Origin: JBFEYJ01 sp041562215
GTDB lineage: Bacteria > Pseudomonadota > Gammaproteobacteria > Thiohalomonadales > Thiohalomonadaceae
Direction of reading: 5' to 3'
DNA length: 6,162 nucleotides
NCBI GenBank assembly: GCA_041562215.1
Contig: JBFEYJ010000179.1
Location: 1 to 6,162 of the forward strand
Shown here piece after piece: positions 1-5,846 of this stretch (the first letter of the stretch is position 1; the number at the start of each line of letters is the position of its first letter). The notes beneath the pieces are model-generated. The model had not been told where the DNA came from. It was given only the letters and a program-made list of their open reading frames with translations, and made no database searches. Made by a program: the position numbers and the translations under genes.

Positions 1-75
1 TGGGAACCGCTCACCACACTGGATGAAGGTTTGCCGAAAACCATCGAGTATTTTCGCTCATTACTGGAAGGCTAA
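1..75 (+). CDS. C-terminal end of NAD-dependent epimerase/dehydratase, probably UDP-glucuronate decarboxylase (partial)
   Basis: Reading from base 1 gives 24 residues, WEPLTTLDEGLPKTIEYFR followed by SLLEG, ending at TAA (73-75). The pattern W-x-P-x3-L-x-E-G-L-x-K-T-I-x-Y-F is the typical tail of short-chain (extended SDR) sugar-nucleotide enzymes. It is closest in my memory to UDP-glucuronate decarboxylase, which makes UDP-xylose from UDP-glucuronate in the cytoplasm. The tail of dTDP-glucose or UDP-glucose epimerase-like enzymes can look similar, so the exact substrate is an inference. The catalytic YxxxK and NAD-binding parts lie outside the window. The gene converges on the family 17 glycosyltransferase remnant, with only 44 bp between the stop codons. 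It would supply a nucleotide sugar to the nearby transferases. Confidence 0.75.
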   Translation, partial: WEPLTTLDEGLPKTIEYFRSLLEG

Positions 76-84
76 AGGCACTCT

Positions 85-116
85 GGGGGAGGCAAATGAC
101 CTGCACTATCTCCCCC
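85..116. terminator. GC-rich inverted repeat between convergent genes, possible terminator
   Basis: GGGGGAG (85-91) is complementary to CTCCCCC (110-116), giving a 7-bp stem with an 18-nt loop in the 44-bp gap between two convergent stop codons. The position fits a shared bidirectional terminator. There is no T run after the stem on either strand and the loop is long, so intrinsic termination is not well supported. It could be chance. Confidence 0.3.
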
Positions 117-119
117 CGA

Positions 120-952
120 CTAACGGATATATTTGGAAAAACGCTCAAGATTCTCCTGCACAAATCGCGGATAAGTCTTGTCAATAAGCATAAAGCGAAA
201 CTGGAACATCCGACCGAAGAGGTCATCGCCGTTTTCGATGATCCTCCGCAACTTTTCCGGATTCTGAAGATATTCAGGACTGTAGCGGGCCTCGGATGCG
301 TGTTCCCAAGCCTGAAGCTTGTAGGCCACCCGCTGCCAGTCGCCAAGAAAACTAAAGTGCCAGCCCACCTCAGGGATACTCAAAATATCATCCCCTACGC
401 GATCACGCTGGAGTCTTGCCTGCTTGAAATTACGAAAATCCCGATAATTCATCATCACGCTACCACGCCAGTAGAGCAGGCCGCTGTGCTTACGTAGATG
501 ACGTGTATCCGGTCCATCAACCGCTACGCAATTGAGAAAGAAATTAAAGTGCCGTTGCTCGAACGCCTTAATCCCCGGCTTCCGGCTGTACTCCAACACT
601 TTATCGGCACGTGGAATTTCTTCCAAATCAGAGATGATCACCACATCATCTTGCCGGCAATCCTTGAGCCCTTCTGATACCATATTTTCTGATGATTGCT
701 GTAATCCCAGGCCGTGGGTAAACGTAAACGACGAAAGAATCCCGGATATCGGTCGACAACTACATGAACGATCTTGTCATCATATTCTCTGAATAACTCA
801 CGGTTCTCCGCAAATTAATGCGTCCTGTCCTTCTTCTGGAAAGTTTTGGTTGCCTCGACGATCACATACCGATCGACCAGATCGGCCAACTCCTTCAGAC
901 GGTTCTCCAGAACGTCCAGCTCATTAACAAAAGGAAAACAGTCGTAAATCAT
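120..952 (-). pseudogene. Glycosyltransferase family 17 protein, disrupted by a nonsense codon and a frameshift
   Basis: The intact gene would run from ATG at 952 to TAG at 120, about 277 codons, close to the usual length of bacterial family 17 (GnT-III-like) glycosyltransferases. The start has a GGAAG Shine-Dalgarno-like site (962-966) 9 nt upstream. The first frame reads MIYDCFPFVNELDVLENRLK and later TFQKKDRTH, then TAA (815-817), then FAENRELF. Family members carry an aromatic residue before F-x-E-N, so the TAA probably replaced a Tyr codon. The frame continues to WDYSNHQ; at the AAAA run (685-688) one base is missing, and the rest is in the next frame: DCRQDDVVIISDLEEIPRA, then GWHFSFLG. 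Adding one A restores Q-K-N-M-V-S-E-G-L. The usual D-x-D-E-I-P acidic motif reads D-L-E-E-I-P (about residues 109-114). The family transfers GlcNAc or related sugars; the bacterial substrate here is unknown. The intact 120-683 part lacks the N-terminal half and has no visible ribosome site, so it is probably not functional. Confidence 0.85.
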
Positions 953-982
953 TCTGAGTCACTTCCAAGCTGGCTAGCGCAC

Positions 983-1795
983 TCAATAACGAGATGACAC
1001 CACTCTGACATCCACCGAATCAAGTTTGTCCGTTTTCTCAAACTCGACAAACAGGTGGCGTCCAAAAAGCACACCAGGGTGCAGATTAAGTCTCACTTGT
1101 TCACCGTAGACCCGTCGTTTTTCCTCTCTGTCAATACCGTCGTTTTTATACACATTTTTGAGATATGACCAGATATTGGTCAGGGCGATTAGAGGGTAAA
1201 GCGGAGCATAAAGCAGGGCACCGTTACTGACCTTCACCGTGTGAATGGTCTTTAGCCGAAAACCGGAGGCTACTGCCAAAACGCGCAATTTCTGTATACC
1301 GATGAGGAAAATGTGCCCGAAATACATCTTGCCATTATTCGCGTACCAGAGCGCATCCAGCTCATTGGGTGGCATACGGCTATAGAGTTCACTTTCGGTA
1401 AGAAAATTACTGGCCTTCGCACGCAGATGAGATATATTCGGTGTCGTGATTATCAATCTGCCGTTGACTTTCAATACCCTATTGAACTCACGGAAGGCTT
1501 CCATCTGGTTAGGAAGATGTTCAATGCCCTCCTGGCATATCAGCATGTCAGCACTATCGTCAGGCTCAGGGAGCCTATCCATAAGATCGGCCTCATTGCA
1601 TACAACTTCACCATATTCGAAGACTTCAGGAAAGAGATCGTATGCCCTAACTTCCGCACCCGCCTCCTTCAGCAATCTTGATGTTACCCCCTTCCCGGCA
1701 GGAACATCGATAACCGTGCATCCACTGAGATTTAGCCCGGATAAATAATTTGTCACATAAAGCTTGATATCGCTACTACCGCCAAATTTCAACAT
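983..1795 (-). CDS. Class I SAM-dependent methyltransferase (surface-glycan type)
   Basis: This 270-residue protein has a Rossmann-fold methyltransferase domain in its N-terminal half. Motif I is VIDVPAGKG (residues 29-36 region), a variant of the usual D-x-G-x-G-x-G with Pro-Ala in place of the first glycine pair. An acidic residue, D53 in AYDLFPE, follows beta strand 2. The later motifs are ICQEGIEHLP (86-95) and RVLKVNGRLIITTPN (106-120), typical of the Methyltransf_11/23 group that transfers methyl from S-adenosylmethionine. A hydrophobic stretch at about 195-212 could touch the membrane but is too broken for a confident transmembrane call. The ATG at 1795 is preceded by GGAG (1806-1809) 10 nt away and by an in-frame TAG, which fixes the start. 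It lies 30 bp upstream of the family 17 remnant and was probably cotranscribed with it. A role in methylating a sugar of the LPS or O-chain is inferred from context. The DNA is AT-rich compared with the right half of the window (lines counted: 37% and 43% GC). Confidence 0.88.
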   Translation of the reverse strand: MLKFGGSSDIKLYVTNYLSGLNLSGCTVIDVPAGKGVTSRLLKEAGAEVRAYDLFPEVFEYGEVVCNEADLMDRLPEPDDSADMLICQEGIEHLPNQMEAFREFNRVLKVNGRLIITTPNISHLRAKASNFLTESELYSRMPPNELDALWYANNGKMYFGHIFLIGIQKLRVLAVASGFRLKTIHTVKVSNGALLYAPLYPLIALTNIWSYLKNVYKNDGIDREEKRRVYGEQVRLNLHPGVLFGRHLFVEFEKTDKLDSVDVRVVSSRY

Positions 1796-1870
1796 CGGGC
1801 TATAACTCCATGACTAAGATTCTTATACTATCTCCAATAGATGAGACATTCTCTCAAGAAGCAGAGTCTA
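1796..1870. promoter_or_regulatory. Divergent intergenic region with a candidate -10 element
   Basis: This short gap must hold the start signals for both the methyltransferase (minus) and the family 9 transferase (plus), unless they are read from further away. TATACT at 1824-1829 is a good sigma70 -10 match on the plus strand; the hexamer 17 bp upstream (1801-1806, TATAAC) is a poor -35. On the minus strand TATAAG (1822-1827) overlaps the same bases, also without a clear -35. A transcript from the plus-strand -10 would start near 1836, leaving about 35 nt before the ATG at 1871. That favours this ATG over the one at 1841. No operator or JUMPstart-like motif was recognised. Confidence 0.35.
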
Positions 1871-2920
1871 ATGCGACAAAAGAACCCTCTTACTCTACTT
1901 GTAGTGCGAAATGACAAGCTAGGTGACTTTATGCTTGTCTGGCCAGCTTTAGCTTTGCTAAAACAGAATCTCGATTCCGTTCATATTACCGCACTAACCC
2001 CATCCTATACGGCACCCATGGCGGACCTATGTCCGTGGATTGATGATGTTATTCTCGACGAGCCGGACAAAGGCGCGCTTTGGTTAAGTGGGCAGTTCAG
2101 GCTCGGCCGTTTCGATGCCATGATCACATATTTTTCCACAGGACGCGTCGCTATCGGTGGCTGCCTTGCCCCCATTCCCTACCGGCTGGCCCCAGCCTCC
2201 AAGCTGGCACAGCTCTGCTACAACCACAGGCTAAAACAGCGTCGCTCTCGTTCAGAAAAGCCCGAATATGCCTACAACATCGACCTGAGCCTGCAGTTTC
2301 TCGCGGACCACAACACCTGTGCCTACAACGCCACGAAAGAAGCAGATGGTGATTTTCTTCCTAAGCAGCTCGAACGGCCATTTCTTGGCTTTGAGGACGA
2401 TGCCTACCAGTTAAAATCCTCCTTCTGCAATAGCCTCGGTCTGGAACCAACGTCGCGGTTGATCTTCATTCACCCCGGCAGCGGTGGTTCAGCAAACAAT
2501 CTTAGTCCTGAACAGTATGCCGAGTTGGCCAACGCGATTGATTGTCCCGACTGCGCTTATGTTGTCACCGCAGGTCCTGGCGAACTGGCGGTGGCGGAGG
2601 AGGTGACAAAAGGAATCAAGGGACCAGCAGTGGTCTTTACATCCACAAAGGGGTTGGTGGATTTTGCACGCGTCCTGCAGCTCGCCGATATTTTTATCAG
2701 CGGCTCTACCGGTCCCCTGCATATAGCTGGTGCGCTTGACCGCCCGACCGCAGCCTTCTATCCTCGGCACCGCTCAGCGACTCCGCTACGCTGGCAAACA
2801 CTCAATGCCCCGGACAAACGGCTGGCCTTTGTACCTCCAGCGGAAGCAGAGGCCGACGGGGTCAGCAGCATTGATGTTGTCAGCGCGGCGCAGCAGATTA
2901 GAGAGAAGTTTCTGCGCTGA
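1871..2920 (+). CDS. Glycosyltransferase family 9 (heptosyltransferase-like)
   Basis: The protein is 349 residues from the ATG at 1871; an in-frame ATG at 1841 would add ten residues. I prefer 1871 because the conserved domain begins right after it (LLVVRNDKLGDFMLVWPAL), because a weak AAGAAG purine tract (1856-1861) precedes it, and because the candidate -10 would leave almost no leader for 1841. The family landmarks are L-G-D near residue 19 (the position of the catalytic Asp in WaaC/WaaF), HPGSGGSANNLSPEQYAEL in the middle, and ISGSTGPLHIAGAL in the C-terminal GT-B domain. Family 9 enzymes transfer ADP-heptose or another sugar to LPS core. The S-T-G-P-L-H-I-A variant, in place of the N-D-S-G-L-M-H seen in the window's waaF, suggests a transferase other than heptosyltransferase I or II. 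It is the only gene on its strand between two minus-strand groups. Its last 23 bp overlap the end of the family 4 gene. The first lines are about 43% GC, while its 3' part reaches about 63%. Confidence 0.9.
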   Translation: MRQKNPLTLLVVRNDKLGDFMLVWPALALLKQNLDSVHITALTPSYTAPMADLCPWIDDVILDEPDKGALWLSGQFRLGRFDAMITYFSTGRVAIGGCLAPIPYRLAPASKLAQLCYNHRLKQRRSRSEKPEYAYNIDLSLQFLADHNTCAYNATKEADGDFLPKQLERPFLGFEDDAYQLKSSFCNSLGLEPTSRLIFIHPGSGGSANNLSPEQYAELANAIDCPDCAYVVTAGPGELAVAEEVTKGIKGPAVVFTSTKGLVDFARVLQLADIFISGSTGPLHIAGALDRPTAAFYPRHRSATPLRWQTLNAPDKRLAFVPPAEAEADGVSSIDVVSAAQQIREKFLR

Positions 2921-4034
2921 TATTCGCCTCATGGCGCTGCTGAAGCAACTCCCGCAATGCAATGAAGTGCTTTGCTTCATCGAATACGCGGTCGGCCTTC
3001 ACCTTACCGGCCGCCGCCAGGCGTGCACAGAAGTCACGGTCCTGCCATAGCCGTTGAAGTTGCCGGTAAAGATCCTCGCCATCGGTAGAGCGGAACAGCA
3101 GACCGGTCTGTTCATGGTCAATGATCTCCGGCACACCGCCGCGGTCAGAACCGATCACCGCTACCCCGGCCCGCATCGCCTCCACCAGAACCAAGCCGAA
3201 GGTCTCTTCCACCGTGGTCAGCGCGACCACTTCGCAGGCCTGCATCAACCGCTGTGGCTGTTCGATGAAATCACGAAACAGGATGCGCTCCTGCCATCCA
3301 TTTTTCTGTACCTGGCGTTTCAGATCATCGAGGTAATCCTGCTCCATGGCGTGACCGACGATGAGCGCAGCAACATCCTCCCCTTGCGAGAGCGCCTTGC
3401 CGATAGCCTCGACCAGCAAATGCTGCCCCTTGTACTGCTTGATGCGACCGATGAGGCCGACGAGAAAGGTCGAGGGGGCTATCCCAAGTTCATCCCGCAC
3501 CGCCTGACGAGCTTCGGCGGAAAGAAACGCTTGCGGGGCAGCCACGCCATAGTAAAGAGGCACCACCCGCTCGACGTAAGCGGGATTGAGAAAGCGACGC
3601 ATGTCATCAGCCAGAGCCTTCGTTATCGTGATATTGAGATCAAGCTGGCGATAGAGAAAATCATGGTAAGGATCCCGCTTGGGCCGGGTGATCTGCATCT
3701 GACGGGTCGAGACCAGCATCGGTTTGCGTCGCGAAAAGGCTTTGGCGAAGGCCGCCAAGGGGATATCTTTGGTCCAGTGCAGGTGGATAATATCGACCTG
3801 CTCATCATCGATTAGCCGGGCCAGTCGGCGTGCGGCCAGCAGCGGCAATGCCCGGCTCCTCCGCGCAAGCACTAACGGCTTGAGCCCTTCAGCCTCCAGG
3901 CGCTGCTGCAGGCGGCCATGTTCGCATACCAACGGGACCACCTCAGCTCCGCCCTGCAGCTCGCGGCAGCAGCGGTACATGTAAAGCTCCAGTCCGCCGA
4001 GATCGGGCGAGAGGCAGAGTTCGATAATTTTCAC
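2898..4034 (-). CDS. Glycosyltransferase family 4 (GT-B fold)
   Basis: This 378-residue protein starts at GTG (4032-4034), which overlaps the stop of the upstream family 2 gene as GTGA. The N-terminal acceptor domain carries S-P-D-L-G-G-L-E (9-16). The C-terminal donor domain has GLIGRIKQYKGQHLL (193-207), with the basic pair R197 and K202 that usually contact the nucleotide diphosphate. It also has the E-x7-E motif E277-T-F-G-L-V-L-V-E285 and DRGGVPEII (297-305). These mark the family 4 group (Glyco_transf_4 plus Glycos_transf_1), retaining enzymes that use nucleotide-activated sugars at the inner membrane face. The acceptor is probably the LPS core made by the neighbouring genes, but donor and linkage cannot be read from sequence. 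It is the last gene of the aldo/keto reductase-waaF-GT2-GT4 operon. The stop (2898-2900) lies inside the convergent family 9 gene, so the two transcripts must overlap at their ends. Confidence 0.93.
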   Translation of the reverse strand: MKIIELCLSPDLGGLELYMYRCCRELQGGAEVVPLVCEHGRLQQRLEAEGLKPLVLARRSRALPLLAARRLARLIDDEQVDIIHLHWTKDIPLAAFAKAFSRRKPMLVSTRQMQITRPKRDPYHDFLYRQLDLNITITKALADDMRRFLNPAYVERVVPLYYGVAAPQAFLSAEARQAVRDELGIAPSTFLVGLIGRIKQYKGQHLLVEAIGKALSQGEDVAALIVGHAMEQDYLDDLKRQVQKNGWQERILFRDFIEQPQRLMQACEVVALTTVEETFGLVLVEAMRAGVAVIGSDRGGVPEIIDHEQTGLLFRSTDGEDLYRQLQRLWQDRDFCARLAAAGKVKADRVFDEAKHFIALRELLQQRHEANISAETSL

Positions 4035-4798
4035 TCTTTCGCCTCGCGCTGTTTCCGCTCATGCAGTTCGTTGAGCTTGAGGTATTTCATGTAGGCGTGA
4101 AACGCGGTGGTGATCGCAACGGTGGCGCCATCCATGCCCTGGAAGATGCCACCCTTGAAAATCAATTTGCGGGTCAATGCGACCAGCGCGTGCACTGCCG
4201 GGGCCGATTTTGACGGCTGTTTGCCACGCTCGTACATCGCCCATGCATCGCGTGAACTCAATGCATTGATCCGCTCGACCCAATGGGCGTAATCACGGTA
4301 GGTAAAGTGGATGAGGTGTGCGTTTAAGGCCGCTACCCGTTTGGCATCGACGCTGGAGTGTCCCTTTTTAGGCAGGTAGGCGGCACGCCCCTTGTGATAG
4401 AGGCGCACCACCGCGTCGGGGTAGAAACCGGCGGCGCGGATCCAGTGATCGCCGACGAAATTGCGCCGACGAAAGCTATAGCCATCGATGTTGCTGTCAA
4501 CCAGATCCAGTGCCTTTATCGCGGCTACCGCATCCTTATCCAGCCGTTCATCCGCGTCGAGGCTCAAGATCCAGTCGTTATGTGCAAACTGCACGCCAAA
4601 GGCCTTTTGCGGACCATCACCAAGATACTCCTGGTGAAGTATCCTTGCTCCTTCAGCTTCGGCAATGGTGGCGGTATCGTCAGTGGTCTTGGCATCGACC
4701 ACCACAATCACCTCGTCGCACACCTTGAAGGCAGAACGGACACAGTCCGCGATATTGTCCGCCTCGTTATAGGCGATGATGGTGGCGCTAATCGTCAT
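4031..4798 (-). CDS. Glycosyltransferase family 2, WaaE-like LPS core transferase
   Basis: This 255-residue protein has a GT-A fold. It begins TISATIIAYNEADNIADCV, with the Y-N-E of the nucleotide pocket at residues 10-12 and V-D at 34-35. SLDADE (79-84) holds the metal-binding D-x-D-type motif. The segment GDHWIRAAGFYPDAVVRLY (116-134) and the block HFTYRDYAHWVERIN (164-178) are characteristic of the WaaE/KdtX group, which add a beta-linked glucose or similar hexose to the inner-core heptose. The length of about 255 residues fits that group. The C-terminal part carries an amphipathic stretch (KLIFKGGIFQG, 211-221) that may rest on the membrane. The gene starts 7 bp after waaF stops and overlaps the family 4 gene by 4 bp. 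The family assignment is firm. The WaaE-like role is an inference from motifs and from its place beside waaF, so no symbol is given. Confidence 0.92.
   Translation of the reverse strand: MTISATIIAYNEADNIADCVRSAFKVCDEVIVVVDAKTTDDTATIAEAEGARILHQEYLGDGPQKAFGVQFAHNDWILSLDADERLDKDAVAAIKALDLVDSNIDGYSFRRRNFVGDHWIRAAGFYPDAVVRLYHKGRAAYLPKKGHSSVDAKRVAALNAHLIHFTYRDYAHWVERINALSSRDAWAMYERGKQPSKSAPAVHALVALTRKLIFKGGIFQGMDGATVAITTAFHAYMKYLKLNELHERKQREAKE
4042..4045 (-). promoter_or_regulatory. Shine-Dalgarno site supporting the GTG start of the family 4 gene
   Basis: On the minus strand GAGG (4045-4042) lies inside the last codons of the family 2 gene, 7 nt before the GTG at 4034-4032. This supports the non-ATG start and the 4-bp GTGA stop/start overlap, and hence translational coupling of the two genes. 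Confidence 0.65.
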
Positions 4799-4805
4799 CC
4801 TGGTC

Positions 4806-5846
4806 TCATTCTCTGACGTTTTGGTTAACTAACAAATGTTCCAGGGCATCCATTACCTGCTCAGCGCCAATGTGCTCGAGACAGTGGGTATGGCCCAGTG
4901 GACAACTCCGCTTGAAACAGGGGCTGCAGTCGAGGCCGAGGTAGAGGATCTCAGCACGCCTGGTCAACGGCGGGGTATAGTCCGGGGTGGATGAGCCGTA
5001 AAGTGCTACCAACGGAGTCCCCACGGCGGCGGCGACATGCATCAGGCCGGAATCGTTGCTCACCACGGCGCGGCACATCGCGATAAGGTCCACCGCATCG
5101 ACCAGTTCAGTTCGACCGCAAAGGTTGTGGATCTGATCAAGGCCGTTGGCAATCTTCGTAGCGGCCTCGCGATCTTTAGCCGAGCCGAACAGCCACACCT
5201 GATAGCCCTGCGCAATCAACTCCCCGGCCAGTTCGGCATAGTGCGTTAGCGGCCACTGTTTGGCCGGACCATATTCTGCTCCAGGCATAAAGCCGATCAC
5301 GGGGCGCTCCTGTCCAAGCCCCAGCGTCTGCACCAGACGCTGTTGGTTATCCGGCTCAACCCTAAGCTTTGGTTCGGGGATGGCAGGCGGCAAGGGGGCG
5401 TCAGCAGGCAGCCCCAATGCCACAAAGCGCTGCACAGTCTGCGTCAGGAGGGACTTGTCCAGCAGACGGATATCGTTAAGAAGACCGTAGCGCATCTCGC
5501 CGCGATAACCGGTTCGCACCCGTGCACCGGAAAAAAAAGGGATCAGGGCGGATTTTAGTGATCGGGGCAAGACGATGGCATGGTCATAGTGACGCGCACG
5601 CAGGGCACGACCAATGCGCCAGCGTGCTGCCAACCCGAACTCGCCATGGCCAGCCGGTACGGTGATCGCCTCCTGGATCTCGGGCATGCGCGCGAGGAGT
5701 CGCACCGACCAGCCAGGGGCTAAGACGTCGATCTGCGCATCGGGCTCACGCTGCTTGAGCGTCATAAACAGGCTCTGCGCCATCACCATATCTCCCACCC
5801 AGGCGGGACCGGCAATGAGATAACGTGGCGGTGCCTTGTCCACCAT
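4806..5846 (-). CDS. waaF: ADP-heptose:LPS heptosyltransferase II
   Basis: WaaF transfers the second L-glycero-D-manno-heptose from ADP-heptose to heptose I of the LPS inner core, on the cytoplasmic side of the inner membrane. The 346-residue protein matches the family from end to end: GPAWVGDMVMAQSLF (13-27) with the likely catalytic D19, LPRSLKSALIPFFSG (93-107), RTGYRGEMRYGLLNDIR (111-127), PGAEYGPAKQWP (188-199), and NDSGLMHVAAAVGTP (264-278) in the ADP-heptose-binding half. A cysteine-rich tail has C307, C310, C315 and C322, which is usual for WaaF. The length is normal for the family and nothing is missing. The ATG (5846-5844) directly follows the TGA of the upstream aldo/keto reductase gene, with AGAGG a few bases before it, so the two are probably translationally coupled. 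Codons 103-106 contain a run of eight T on the coding strand (5531-5538). Confidence 0.97.
   Translation of the reverse strand: MVDKAPPRYLIAGPAWVGDMVMAQSLFMTLKQREPDAQIDVLAPGWSVRLLARMPEIQEAITVPAGHGEFGLAARWRIGRALRARHYDHAIVLPRSLKSALIPFFSGARVRTGYRGEMRYGLLNDIRLLDKSLLTQTVQRFVALGLPADAPLPPAIPEPKLRVEPDNQQRLVQTLGLGQERPVIGFMPGAEYGPAKQWPLTHYAELAGELIAQGYQVWLFGSAKDREAATKIANGLDQIHNLCGRTELVDAVDLIAMCRAVVSNDSGLMHVAAAVGTPLVALYGSSTPDYTPPLTRRAEILYLGLDCSPCFKRSCPLGHTHCLEHIGAEQVMDALEHLLVNQNVRE

Noticed and set aside
96..497. Plus-strand ORF of 133 codons at the left edge
   Set aside because: It is antisense to the family 17 remnant, whose C-terminal motifs are clear. It has no ribosome site or recognisable domain.
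120..683. A complete short gene starting at ATG 683
   Set aside because: It has no Shine-Dalgarno sequence and lacks the N-terminal third of family 17. The missing part is present upstream in another frame with a good start, so this is the tail of a broken gene.
681..700. Programmed -1 frameshift in the family 17 gene
   Set aside because: The A4 run does not form a good slippery heptamer in the zero frame, and the separate in-frame TAA at 815-817 would still block the product.
1841..1870. ATG at 1841 as the start of the family 9 gene
   Set aside because: It has no purine-rich site upstream and sits about 5 nt after the likely transcription start. The ten added residues are not part of the family domain.
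3054..3815. Long plus-strand ORF of 253 codons
   Set aside because: It lies wholly antisense to the family 4 glycosyltransferase, which has full family motifs. Its translation resembles no protein I know and is best explained as a GC-rich shadow frame.
4358..4816. Plus-strand ORF of 152 codons
   Set aside because: It is antisense to the family 2 transferase, which has clear catalytic motifs. No independent support for the plus-strand frame.
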